Source of the DNA: Dactylosporangium sp. AC04546
GTDB taxonomy: Bacteria; Actinomycetota; Actinomycetes; Mycobacteriales; Micromonosporaceae
Direction of reading: 5' to 3'
DNA: 64,000 nt
Assembly: GCF_022095675.1 (NCBI RefSeq)
Contig: NZ_JAHYSG010000043.1
Coordinates: 1-64,000, forward strand
The first letter of the stretch is position 1, and each line of letters starts with the position of its first letter. Made by a program: the position numbers and the translations under genes. Shown here piece by piece: positions 53,916 through 61,704 of the stretch. A model generated the notes under the pieces. The model was given only the letters and a program-made list of their open reading frames with translations, had not been told where the DNA came from and ran no database searches.

Positions 53916-54651
53916 GCACGAAGACGCCCCAGCCGAGGTAGCGCCGCTGGAACCGCAGGTGCGTGTGCCGGGCTACGCGGAGGTATTCGCGCATCGCCGG
54001 GGCGTCGGGTGAGCCGGGGTTGGCGCGCAGCCATTCGTCGACGGTCCACCACTGCTCCGCGACGTAGCGGTCCCAGCTGTCGCCGTCGGCGAGCACCATC
54101 TCGACGAGGTCGACGCCGGCCGCCTCGAGCCGCTCCAGGGTGCCGTGCAGGGAGACGAAGTCGTCCGGGCCGACACCGAGCGCCGCGTAGGCGTCGGCGG
54201 GTGGCGGCTCGGTCCAGTAGGGCTCGCCCACGAGCAGCAGCCCGCCGTCGCGCAGCGCCGGCCGCATGAGCGCGAGCGTGCCGGCCAGGCCGTTGCCGAT
54301 CCAGGTCGCGCCGATGCAGGAGACGACGTCGAAGCCGGCGCCCGCGTGCCCGGCGGCGGCTTCGGCGGCGTCGCCGAGCTCGAAGGCGACCCTATCGGCG
54401 ACGCCCAGCTCGGCGGCGCGCGCATGGGCGGCGGCCAGGAAGACCTCGCTGATGTCGACACCGTGACCCTCGATGCCGAAGGCGTCCGCCCAGCGGCTCA
54501 GTATCTCGCCCTTGCCGCAGGCCAGGTCGAGCTGCCGCTGGCCGGGTCGCAGCCGGCACAGCGACCCGAGCAGCATGAGCTTGTCGTCGGTGAAGGGGTT
54601 GAGGATCCGGTGCCCGGCCTCGGCGATCTCGTGCTGCCGCAGGAAGTCCAT
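53887..54651 (-). CDS. SAM-dependent class I methyltransferase
   Basis: The 254-residue protein has motif I LDLACGKGEILSRWAD, motif II GVDISEVFLAAA and a later strand-loop with FDVVSCIGATWIGNG. It resembles small-molecule methyltransferases of UbiE/arsenic-resistance type (WTEPPPADAY). It overlaps the ArsR-SRPBCC gene end by 29 bp. It lies 13 bp downstream of the small ORF and TetR gene, probably as one operon. Confidence 0.87.
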   Translation of the reverse strand: MDFLRQHEIAEAGHRILNPFTDDKLMLLGSLCRLRPGQRQLDLACGKGEILSRWADAFGIEGHGVDISEVFLAAAHARAAELGVADRVAFELGDAAEAAAGHAGAGFDVVSCIGATWIGNGLAGTLALMRPALRDGGLLLVGEPYWTEPPPADAYAALGVGPDDFVSLHGTLERLEAAGVDLVEMVLADGDSWDRYVAEQWWTVDEWLRANPGSPDAPAMREYLRVARHTHLRFQRRYLGWGVFVLKVGAPVTS

Positions 54652-54664
54652 GCCGATGACCGTT

Positions 54665-54799
54665 TCAGCGGGCGGGGGCCGTGTCCACCGGTTTCGCCGC
54701 CTGGGTCGCGGCGAGCCCGACCGAGCCGCCGAGCTGTTTGGTGAGGATCGAGCCGTCGAGCAGCCCGAGGAACGCGCAGGTGAGCAGCGCCACCTTCAC
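54665..54799 (-). CDS. Small protein (44 aa) between TetR and methyltransferase
   Basis: GTG 54799 overlaps the TetR stop as GTGA, and the frame runs to TGA 54665-54667: VKVALLTCAFLGLLDGSILT, then 24 more residues ending KPVDTAPAR. A hydrophobic N-terminal half is followed by a polar tail, perhaps a secreted or one-helix membrane protein. The overlap and position in an operon make translation likely. Function unknown. Confidence 0.55.
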   Translation of the reverse strand: MKVALLTCAFLGLLDGSILTKQLGGSVGLAATQAAKPVDTAPAR

Positions 54800-55350
54800 G
54801 GCCGCACCGCTCCGTGCAGGAACAGGTCGACGAGCTCCTCCGGGGGCATGCCGCGCGCGGCGGCGACGAGGTGCTGGAAGGCGTGGGCGAGCTGTTCGGG
54901 GCTCTTGCGGAGCCGGTCACGGTCGGGTTCGAACAGCCCCTGGAGGGCCTCGGCGGTGCGCTGCATGGCCTCCTCGCGGCCGCCGAGGCGCGGTTCGCCG
55001 CGGGCGGTGCGCTGGGTCTGCATCAGTGCGCCGGCGACGGCGCCCATGCGGGTGAGGTACCCCTGGAGGATCTCGATCGCCTCGAGGAGCCGCGCGGCGA
55101 GGGGTTCGTCGCGCGGGATGGCCTCGATGTGGGCGAGTGTGTCGTCCAGGCGCAGCGCCTCCGCCATGCAGGCGGCGAGGAGGGCGTCCTTGTCCTCGAA
55201 GGCGCGGAAGACGGTGCCCTCGCCGATGCCGGCGGCGCGGGCGATCTGGGCGGTCGTGACGGCGGCGCCGTGCTCGACCACGAGCGGGAGCGCGGCGGCG
55301 ACGATCATCGCGCGGCGCTGTTCGGGACTCATCGCGGGTGCTCTTGCCAT
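54796..55350 (-). CDS. TetR-family regulator
   Basis: The 184-residue protein has the HTH RRAMIVAAALPLVVEHGAAV, then QIARAAGIGEGTVFRAFEDKDALL and a C-terminal ligand domain (LFLHGAVRP end). A perfect 22-bp palindrome lies 13 bp before its ATG 55350, so it should regulate its own operon and possibly the divergent Na+/H+ antiporter. Confidence 0.9.
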   Translation of the reverse strand: MARAPAMSPEQRRAMIVAAALPLVVEHGAAVTTAQIARAAGIGEGTVFRAFEDKDALLAACMAEALRLDDTLAHIEAIPRDEPLAARLLEAIEILQGYLTRMGAVAGALMQTQRTARGEPRLGGREEAMQRTAEALQGLFEPDRDRLRKSPEQLAHAFQHLVAAARGMPPEELVDLFLHGAVRP

Positions 55351-55362
55351 GCCGCCGACATT

Positions 55363-55384
55363 ACGGAGTGAGTACTCACTCCGT
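55363..55384. promoter_or_regulatory. 22-bp perfect TetR operator
   Basis: ACGGAGTGAGT (55363-55373) is followed by its reverse complement to 55384, with TGAGTACTCA at the centre, a common TetR core. It sits between the divergent TetR and antiporter genes and is the strongest palindrome in the window. Confidence 0.9.
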
Positions 55385-55435
55385 CAACCGGGGTTTCTGC
55401 GATTTCTGTCGGGGGTGTTGTTTAGGGTGATCGTC

Positions 55436-56995
55436 GTGAACGGGGTACAGCTGTTGCTCATCGTCGTCGGCGGGATCGCCATCACGGCGGTCGTGCACCG
55501 CCGTGGCGGCCAGCCCGGGCTCGTCGTCGTGGTGCTGGCCGCGGCGGCGTCGTTCATCCCGGGCGTGCCGCGCCTGGAGCTCGACAGCGAGCTGATCCTG
55601 GCCGTGGTGATCCCGCCGCTGCTGTATTCGGCGACCCGCGGCGCGTCGGCGTCGGGCTTCTCGGCCAACCTGCGGCCGATCCTGACCCTGGGCGTGACCC
55701 TCGTGGTGCTGACCACCGGCGTGGCCGGGCTGGTCTCGTCGTGGCTGATGCCGGCGATCGGCCTGCCGGCGGCGCTGCTGCTCGGGGCGGTGCTCGCCCC
55801 GCCCGACACGATCACGACGGTGTCCCACGGCGACGAGCTGGGCCTGCCTCGCCGGGTGACCGCGATCCTGACCGGGGAGAGCCTGGTCAACGACGCGACC
55901 GCGCTGACGCTGTTCGCCCTGGCGGCGGCCGCGGCCGGGGCGGGGCACACGCTGTTCGACAACCCGTTCGCCCTGTTCGGGTACAACGCCATGGTCGGCA
56001 TCCTGATCGGCGCCGTGTTCGCGGTGATCGCGCTGCTGCTGCGCCCCCGCCTGCACAACCCGGTGCTGGAGACGGCGCTGTCGCTACTCTTGCCGTTCAC
56101 CGCGTTCCTGACCGCCGAGCAGGTGCACGCGTCGGGGATCCTCGCGGTGGTCGTCGCGGCGTTCTTCCTGACCCTCAACGTGGCGCTGGACCCCAACCAT
56201 CAGTATCCCGGCGCGTACCGCACCCGCCTCCAGGAGGACGCGGTGTGGCCGGTCATGGACTTCCTGCTGGAGACGTTCGTCTTCGCGTACATCGGGCTCC
56301 AGCTGCGCTTCGTCGTGGAGAGCCTGGCCGACGCGCACGACCCGGGCCTGGCCACCACGCTGCTCAGCGCCGGCGTCCTGCTGGTGACGGTGATCGTCGT
56401 GCGGCTCGCCTGGGTGTGCGGGGTGTTCGGCTGGTGGGGCATGAAGCGGCGCCGCATGGAGCACCTCATCGAGACCAACCCGGTCGTCCGCGAGCGCGCC
56501 GAGCGCCGCCGGCTCCTGCACCTGCGCCGCCGCGGCCCGAAGCGCCCGATGCCGCTGGGCGAGCCCACGCCCCGGGAGAGCCTGATCGTCGGCTGGACGG
56601 GCATGCGCGGCATCCTGACCCTGGCCGCCGCCGCGGCGGTGCCCGAGCACCTGCACGACGGCACACCGTTCCCGGGCCGCGACGCGATCCAGGCGATCGC
56701 GCTGTTCGTCACGCTCGGCACCCTGCTGCTGCAGGGCATGACGATCCCGTTCCTGGTCCGCCGGCTCGACTTCGACGTGACCGCCGAGCGTGCCGAGTCC
56801 GCCGCACTGCTGACGAAGGGCGCCGCGATCGCTCGGGCCTCGGTCACCCACACGGGCCCGCCGACCGACGCCGACTTCGACGCGCAGCGGGACGCGCTGC
56901 ATCAAGCGGTCAGAAACCGCGACCTGGACGACGACACGGCGCGGAAGCTGATCCACGAGCTCGACTTACGCCAGGCCGCCAGCCACACCCACTGA
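55436..56995 (+). CDS. CPA1-family Na+/H+ antiporter (NhaP-like)
   Basis: The 519-residue protein has about twelve membrane helices and the CPA1 transport motif GESLVNDATALTLF with the Asn-Asp pair, plus APPDTITTVSHGDELGLPRR and a long C-terminal soluble tail (FDAQRDALHQAVRNRDLDDD). It exchanges Na+ or K+ for H+. Possible starts are GTG 55427 and 55436; I use 55436 because AGGG lies eight nt before it. The divergent TetR operator lies 52 bp upstream. Confidence 0.9.
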   Translation: MNGVQLLLIVVGGIAITAVVHRRGGQPGLVVVVLAAAASFIPGVPRLELDSELILAVVIPPLLYSATRGASASGFSANLRPILTLGVTLVVLTTGVAGLVSSWLMPAIGLPAALLLGAVLAPPDTITTVSHGDELGLPRRVTAILTGESLVNDATALTLFALAAAAAGAGHTLFDNPFALFGYNAMVGILIGAVFAVIALLLRPRLHNPVLETALSLLLPFTAFLTAEQVHASGILAVVVAAFFLTLNVALDPNHQYPGAYRTRLQEDAVWPVMDFLLETFVFAYIGLQLRFVVESLADAHDPGLATTLLSAGVLLVTVIVVRLAWVCGVFGWWGMKRRRMEHLIETNPVVRERAERRRLLHLRRRGPKRPMPLGEPTPRESLIVGWTGMRGILTLAAAAAVPEHLHDGTPFPGRDAIQAIALFVTLGTLLLQGMTIPFLVRRLDFDVTAERAESAALLTKGAAIARASVTHTGPPTDADFDAQRDALHQAVRNRDLDDDTARKLIHELDLRQAASHTH

Positions 56996-57357
56996 CCGAG
57001 TCCCGTCGGTCCCGGCCGACCCATCCCCGCTCTGTGCTGGCTCCGTCCGGCGTGGGCCCGGGCCCGCTCTCGCCTGGCCCCGCTTCGCTCGGGCTTCGTC
57101 CCGCTCGGGCCTCAGCCCGCTCTCGCGCCGGCCCGCTCCGGCGGGTTTCGTTGAGACCATCGGGCTGGTCAGGAAGCGGTGGCTGGGGGCGGGGATCCCT
57201 GCTCCGGCCTCCGGCCGATTCCCTTGGCCCTTGTCGCGCCCATCGGGCCGGGTCGGGAAGCGGTGGCTGGTGTGGCGATCGCCGCTCCGGCCCGGCCGGC
57301 TGCGTCGGCCCTCGTCGCGCGGTCAGGACGCTGTGCTCGATGTGGCGACGGCCGGGT
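56996..57357. other. Gene-free stretch with Pro/Arg-coding-like low-complexity DNA and repeats
   Basis: Between the antiporter stop and the MFS stop there is no supported gene. The sequence is rich in GCTCG/CCGGCC-type short motifs, and its right half contains the imperfect direct repeats described at 57158-57390. A terminator for the convergent genes is expected here but I do not see a clean hairpin. Confidence 0.5.
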
Positions 57358-57390
57358 TCATGAAGCGGTGGCCGGTGTGGTGGCGGCTGT
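57158..57390. repeat. Three imperfect direct repeats near the MFS 3' end
   Basis: CATCGGGC-GGTC-GGAAGCGGTGGCTGG occurs at 57158 and 57241 (83 bp apart). A further variant, GGGTTCATGAAGCGGTGGCCGGTGTGG, is at about 57353, overlapping the end of the MFS gene. The copies share about 20-25 bp each with decay in between. They look like a former tandem duplication rather than an active element. Confidence 0.5.
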
Positions 57391-58581
57391 GGTTCTCGGC
57401 AGGCGGAGGGTGGCGGCGGCCGCGGTCAGGGCGGTGGTCGTAGCGGCCAGGACGGCAGCCCATGTCGGGGACATGGCGTGGGCCGCGGCCGGGCCGGCGA
57501 GGGCGCCGAGGAGGGTGGCGGCGGCCTCGCCCGTGAGGAGCAGGGCGGTGGTTCGGCCGAGGACGGCGTTCGGGGTGGCGCGCTGCAGGGTGGTCTGGGT
57601 GGCGCTGAGCACCGTCGAGCCGGCGGTGCCGATGACGACCGCGGCGGGCAGGGCGGTGGCCATGGTCGTGGCGGAGAACAGGAGGAGGTAGCCGGCGGCG
57701 GTGGTCGCGAGCGCGGCGCCGAGGAGGTACGCGGGTGGTGCCCGGTCGACGAGCACCCTGGTGAGGGGCGCGCCGAGCAGGAAGCCTATGCCGAGGGCGG
57801 ACATCACGAGGCCGATCTGGGCGGGGCCGCCGAGGACTGTGATGCCGTACGGGACGAGGAGCGCGCTCAGGCTGGCATTCGCGCCGAGGAAGACCGTGTT
57901 GACGAGCAGGAGGGTACGGGCGGTCGGTGCCTGCCGCAGTGCCGCGCGCAGGTGGCGCACTCCCCCGGCCCCAGCTGCCTCGACCGCTGTCTGCGGGTGG
58001 CCGGGCTGCCGGGTGAGTGGTGTCGTCAGGAGGAGGGCGGCGGCGGAGACGGCGTACGTGGCCGCATTGAGGGAGACGAGCGGGGTGAAGCCGATCCAGG
58101 CGTAGAGAGCGCCGCCCAGCGGGGCGGCCACCAGGCGCACGATGCCGTCGGTGGTTGCGTTCAGGGCGTTGGCGCTGCTCAGCGCCGGGCCGGTGCCGAC
58201 GACCGCCGGGGTGTTGGACTGGGCCGCGGGGCGGAACATCGTGGTGCCGGTGGCCTCGGCGGTCAGGGCCGCGTAGACGAGCCAGACGTCGTCCGGGTCG
58301 CGGACCAGCAGGAGCAGCAGCACCGCGCCGACGCGGGCCACGTCGGCGCCGATCATGAGTTTGCGGCGGTCCACCCGGTCGGCCAGGACGCCGGCCAACG
58401 GAGCCAGCAGGAGTGGCGGGAGGAACTCGGCGGCCAAGGTGAGGCCGGTCGCGGCCACCGAGCCCGTCAAGGTGAACACGTGCGCCGGCACGGCCACGAC
58501 CAGCAGCCACGAGCCGAGCAGGCTCACCGAGCGGGCGAACCACAGCAGGCGGAAGTCGGCGATCCGCAGCGCCTCGAACAC
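57358..58581 (-). CDS. MFS transporter
   Basis: The 407-residue protein has about twelve helices and the A motif LADRVDRRKLMIG after helix 2. It begins VFEALRIADFRLLWFARSVSLLG, typical of enterobactin-exporter-like MFS proteins (EntS type). GTG 58581 is preceded by GGGAGG; GTG 58590 lies within that sequence. The 3' end lies in a repeat region. It is divergent from an XRE-type regulator. Substrate unknown. Confidence 0.85.
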   Translation of the reverse strand: MFEALRIADFRLLWFARSVSLLGSWLLVVAVPAHVFTLTGSVAATGLTLAAEFLPPLLLAPLAGVLADRVDRRKLMIGADVARVGAVLLLLLVRDPDDVWLVYAALTAEATGTTMFRPAAQSNTPAVVGTGPALSSANALNATTDGIVRLVAAPLGGALYAWIGFTPLVSLNAATYAVSAAALLLTTPLTRQPGHPQTAVEAAGAGGVRHLRAALRQAPTARTLLLVNTVFLGANASLSALLVPYGITVLGGPAQIGLVMSALGIGFLLGAPLTRVLVDRAPPAYLLGAALATTAAGYLLLFSATTMATALPAAVVIGTAGSTVLSATQTTLQRATPNAVLGRTTALLLTGEAAATLLGALAGPAAAHAMSPTWAAVLAATTTALTAAAATLRLPRTTAATTPATAS

Positions 58582-58611
58582 CGCCCGCACCTCCCCCGGC
58601 CCGCTTTCTGC

Positions 58612-58642
58612 AAGATAGCTCCGTCCGATAGTGTTCTGTCAA
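58612..58642 (-). promoter_or_regulatory. Promoter candidate for the MFS gene
   Basis: On the minus strand TTGACA (58637-58642) is followed 19 bp later by TATCTT (58612-58617), about 31 bp upstream of the GTG. The spacing is slightly long. GTGTTCT..AAGACAC around 58631-58647 is an imperfect inverted repeat over the -35 that the XRE protein could bind. Confidence 0.45.
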
Positions 58643-58660
58643 GACACATCGGAGGTGGCG

Positions 58661-59116
58661 GTGGACCGGCATCGGCTCGGGCAGCGGCTGCGCGCGTTAC
58701 GGGCGGCGCAGGGGCGGACGGTCGCGGCGGTCGCGGCCGATGCCGGGCTGTCGGTGCCGTACGTGGCGAATCTCGAGCACGGGCGCGGCAACCCGACGCT
58801 GGACGCGGTGAGCCGGATCGCCGGGGCGCTCGGTACTCGCGCGACGATCCGGTTCGACGCTGATGACGATTCCGGCGACGATGGCCGCGCGGTCCTGCCG
58901 GGTTCCCTGGTGCGGCTCGGGCGGAGCGAGCGGTTCCGGCGCAGCGTGCGCGCCATGGCGGTACAACTCGATGAGGATCCGGTGGCGCTGTCCGGGCGGG
59001 TGCTCGACGCGCTGGCCGGGCTGGCCGGACTCACCGGGCGTGAGCTCGGCGAGGGTGACTGGTTGCGGTTGCTGGACGCGGTACTGCTGGTCGCCGTGCA
59101 CCCCGACGGCGGGTGA
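58661..59116 (+). CDS. XRE-family helix-turn-helix regulator
   Basis: The 151-residue protein has an N-terminal HTH_XRE domain LGQRLRALRAAQGRTVAAVAADAGLSVPYVANLEHGRGNP and a C-terminal helical region (SLVRLGRSERFRRSVRAM). GTG 58661 follows GGAGGTGGC, one of the best Shine-Dalgarno sites here. It is divergent from the MFS gene and probably represses it. It ends 4 bp before the convergent dehydrogenase gene. Confidence 0.88.
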   Translation: MDRHRLGQRLRALRAAQGRTVAAVAADAGLSVPYVANLEHGRGNPTLDAVSRIAGALGTRATIRFDADDDSGDDGRAVLPGSLVRLGRSERFRRSVRAMAVQLDEDPVALSGRVLDALAGLAGLTGRELGEGDWLRLLDAVLLVAVHPDGG

Positions 59117-59120
59117 GCGG

Positions 59121-60110
59121 TCAGGGGACGGTGACGACGACCTTCGCCGGGACGCGGCCGGTCTCCTGGTAGGTGACCGCCGCCGGGAGGTCGTCGAACG
59201 TGTAGCGGCGGTGGATGGCGGGACGCAGCCGGCCGGCCTCGACGTACCCGTTGAGGTCGAGCAGGGCGGCGCGCTTGTCCTTGTAGTTGACGGCGTCGGC
59301 GAGGGCCGCGCTCTGGGACGCGAACCGGGTGCGGAGCTGGGCCTTGACGACGCGGTCGGCGGGGCTGAGCCAGCGGCCGGGCGGGCCGCCGACGGCGACG
59401 AAGATGCCGTTGGGGGTCATGGCGCGCAGGTGGGCGGAGACCGAGCGGGCGCCGGCGTTGTCGAGGACGACGTCGTAGCGGCGTACGCGGCCGGGGTACT
59501 CGTCGCGGCGGTAGTCGATGATCTCGTCGGCGCCGAGGGACTTCACGAGGTCGACGTTGTGCGTGCCGCAGACGGCGACGACGTGTGCGCCCACCGCCTT
59601 GGCCAGCTGCACGGCGAACGTGCCGACGCCGCCGGTGGCGCCGTTGACGAGGACCGTCTGGCCGGGCTGGAGCCGGCCGGCGTTGCGCAGGCCGTCGAGT
59701 GCGGTCACGCCGGCCATCGGGATGGCGGCGGCCTCCTCGTGGGACAGGCCTTCGGGCAGCGGGGCGAGCCGGTCGACCGGGACCGCGACGCGTTCGCCGA
59801 AGCCACCGCCGACCAGCAGGCCGTACACGTTGTCGCCCACCGCGAAGTCGGTGACGCCGGGGCCGAGCTCCTCGACCTCGCCGGCCATGTCGCAGCCGAG
59901 GATGTCGACCGCCGGGCGGCGCAGGCCGAGGCCGCCGGGCATGAGCCGGGCGACTCGGGGCTCGCCGCGCATGAGGTGCCAGTCGTACGGGTTGACCGAG
60001 GTGGCGCGGACGCGGACCAGGACCTCGCCGGGGCCGGGCACGGGGTCGGCGACGTCGCGGAGCTCCAGGACGTCGGGCGGGCCGTACGAGCGCAGGACGA
60101 ACGCCTTCAT
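59121..60110 (-). CDS. NAD(P)-dependent alcohol dehydrogenase/quinone reductase (MDR)
   Basis: The 329-residue protein has the GroES-like domain (DILGCDMAGEVEELGPGV) and a NADPH-binding motif NGATGGVGTFAVQLAKAVGA. It lacks the zinc ligands of classic alcohol dehydrogenases, so quinone or enone reduction is more likely. It starts at ATG 60110, 13 bp after the first of three phased operators. The upstream promoter has -35 TTGACG and -10 TACCTT on the minus strand. Confidence 0.9.
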   Translation of the reverse strand: MKAFVLRSYGPPDVLELRDVADPVPGPGEVLVRVRATSVNPYDWHLMRGEPRVARLMPGGLGLRRPAVDILGCDMAGEVEELGPGVTDFAVGDNVYGLLVGGGFGERVAVPVDRLAPLPEGLSHEEAAAIPMAGVTALDGLRNAGRLQPGQTVLVNGATGGVGTFAVQLAKAVGAHVVAVCGTHNVDLVKSLGADEIIDYRRDEYPGRVRRYDVVLDNAGARSVSAHLRAMTPNGIFVAVGGPPGRWLSPADRVVKAQLRTRFASQSAALADAVNYKDKRAALLDLNGYVEAGRLRPAIHRRYTFDDLPAAVTYQETGRVPAKVVVTVP

Positions 60111-60123
60111 GGGAGCACTCCCT

Positions 60124-60172
60124 CTTACGACGTAAGGTTCTCTTACGTCGTAAGGTAGCCTTACGACGTAAG
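60124..60172. promoter_or_regulatory. Three phased palindromic operators, CTTACGWCGTAAG
   Basis: CTTACGACGTAAG occurs at 60124-60136 and 60160-60172 and CTTACGTCGTAAG at 60142-60154. Each is a perfect 13-bp palindrome and the repeats are exactly 18 bp apart. They cover the whole promoter of the dehydrogenase gene: one in the leader, one over the -10, one in the spacer. This layout should allow cooperative repression. Confidence 0.92.
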
Positions 60173-60181
60173 AGGCGTCAA
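60152..60181 (-). promoter_or_regulatory. Promoter of the dehydrogenase gene
   Basis: On the minus strand TTGACG (60176-60181) and TACCTT (60152-60157) are 18 bp apart, about 35 bp before ATG 60110. The -10 overlaps operator 2 and the spacer contains operator 3. Confidence 0.65.
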
Positions 60182-60243
60182 GGGTTGCTGGTTGGCGGCT
60201 CGCTGACGCGGCTCACGGGAGCCTGGCGCTGGAAGCGCATCAG

Positions 60244-60273
60244 TTTTGATGCATCAAGGTTGATACATCAAAA
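60244..60273. promoter_or_regulatory. Orphan double palindrome TTGATNNATCAA
   Basis: TTGATGCATCAA (60246-60257) is perfect, and TTGATACATCAA (60260-60271) has the same TTGAT/ATCAA arms, 14 bp apart, with TTT/AAA flanks. No gene starts beside it in either direction; it lies between the dehydrogenase and the TetR gene, 130 bp past the latter's stop. It could be the remnant of a promoter whose gene was lost. Confidence 0.7.
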
Positions 60274-60402
60274 GCGATGCGGCGGCGCGGGCCGGGTCGG
60301 TCGAACGCGAGCCGGAAGCCGGGCGGGGACGGTTCCCAGGACGGCCGTAAGGCGGAAGCGCGCTGCGGAGCGGAACGGCGGCGGGCCGCCGCCGCGGCCC
60401 GG

Positions 60403-61080
60403 TCAGGGGCGGAGGCGGTCCAGGCCGTCCAGCAGGAGGTCCAGGCCGAACTCGAACTCGGACTGGTCGTCGCACCAGCCCACCGTCGAGTCGGGGTCGT
60501 CGTGGGCCACCTCCAGCAGCATGCCGGCGAGGTGGGGCAGCGTGCCGGCCATCGCCCGGATGCCGTCCAGCGCCTCCGGGGTGACCGGGCCCGGGCCAGG
60601 CGTGAACAGTTCCTGCACGAAGCCCATCGCCCGGCTGCCCAGGGCGTGCATCGCGTGGTGGCACTGGTCGTTGGTGAAGCCGCCCGCGCGGAGGATGCGG
60701 ATGATGCCGTCGTTGTAGCGCAGGACGGCGAAGTTGGCGTCCGTGCGGGACTCGAAGACCTTCGGGAGCCAGGGGTGGCGCAGGAACACCTCGCGGGCGG
60801 TCAGGATGCGGGCCCGCATGGCGGCCTTCCAGGCGGGGCCCTCGACCGGCAGGTCGATCTTGTCCACCAGGTCGTTGATCTCGGTCGCGACGACCTCGAC
60901 GATGCCGTCGAAGACCTCGTCCTTGTTGGCGACGTGGTAGTACAGCGACATCGCCTCGGCGCCGAGGACCTCGGCCAGCCGGCGCATCGTCAGCGCGGCC
61001 AGGCCGCCCTCGTCGGCGACCTGGATCGCCGCGTGCAGCACCCGCTCACGGGTCAGGGGCAGGCGAGGTTCGGTCTTCAC
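60403..61080 (-). CDS. TetR-family regulator (TetR_C tetracycline-repressor type)
   Basis: The 225-residue protein has the HTH LTRERVLHAAIQVADEGGLAALTMRRLAEVLGAEAMSLYYHVANKDEV, with the Tet repressor type MSLYYHV recognition end, and a C-terminal domain of the TetR_C_1 kind. GTG 61080 overlaps the flavin reductase stop by GTGA. It ends an operon with the EamA and flavin-reductase genes; it might control the dehydrogenase promoter downstream. Confidence 0.88.
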   Translation of the reverse strand: MKTEPRLPLTRERVLHAAIQVADEGGLAALTMRRLAEVLGAEAMSLYYHVANKDEVFDGIVEVVATEINDLVDKIDLPVEGPAWKAAMRARILTAREVFLRHPWLPKVFESRTDANFAVLRYNDGIIRILRAGGFTNDQCHHAMHALGSRAMGFVQELFTPGPGPVTPEALDGIRAMAGTLPHLAGMLLEVAHDDPDSTVGWCDDQSEFEFGLDLLLDGLDRLRP

Positions 61081-61694
61081 GCCACATATTCTTGCGCACT
61101 CACGGCGGCGGTCTCCGAACGGAAGCTGTGGCCGAGTTCGGGGCCGAGGCCGTAGTAGTGCCGGAAGTTGTACACCAGGGGCTGCCACCGGGCCGGGTCG
61201 ACGTGCTGCGTGCCGGGCACCACCAGGGCCGGATCGGCGTGGACGCGCACCACGTGGGCCTCGACGATACGGAAGTCGCCCGTCTCGTCCGGCCGGACCG
61301 CCACCGCGCGGGCCTCCAGCTGCAGCGGGCACTCGGCGACCCGCGGCACGTCGACGATCTCCGACGGGACCGGGTGCAGGCCGGCGGCGGCGAACTTCGC
61401 CGGCTCGAACCGGAACCGGTCCGCCTTCGCCGGTGGCACCGGGTCCCGGCCGGTCAGCGGGGCGAGCCGCTCGACCGCCTCCCACAGCCACGGCGGCGGC
61501 AGGTTGATCACGAGCGAGGGGCGTTCGGCCAGGTTGCGGGCGGTCTGCCCGTCGGCGCCGACGCCGAGCACGACGGTGCGGCCGAGCGCCCACGCCGACG
61601 ACATCGGGGCCAGGTTGGCGGTGCCGTCCGCGTTGCGGGTGGTGAGCAGGACGACGGGCGTGCCGAAGTACAGGATGCGGGGCTCGATCACCAT
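61077..61694 (-). CDS. Flavin reductase-family (FMN-binding split barrel) protein
   Basis: The 205-residue protein has the split-barrel start PRILYFGTPVVLLTTRNADGTANLAPMSSAWALGRTVVLG, a core conserved in flavin reductases and in FMN-dependent oxidoreductases of unknown substrate. It binds FMN and NAD(P)H. It follows the EamA gene by 10 bp and overlaps the TetR gene by 4 bp, so the three are co-transcribed. Confidence 0.87.
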   Translation of the reverse strand: MVIEPRILYFGTPVVLLTTRNADGTANLAPMSSAWALGRTVVLGVGADGQTARNLAERPSLVINLPPPWLWEAVERLAPLTGRDPVPPAKADRFRFEPAKFAAAGLHPVPSEIVDVPRVAECPLQLEARAVAVRPDETGDFRIVEAHVVRVHADPALVVPGTQHVDPARWQPLVYNFRHYYGLGPELGHSFRSETAAVSAQEYVA

Positions 61695-61704
61695 GCGGCC
61701 AACG

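Noticed and set aside
57358..58672. Longer minus-strand frames around the MFS gene
   Set aside because: They are shadows of the MFS gene in other frames. The MFS frame has twelve helices and the A motif.
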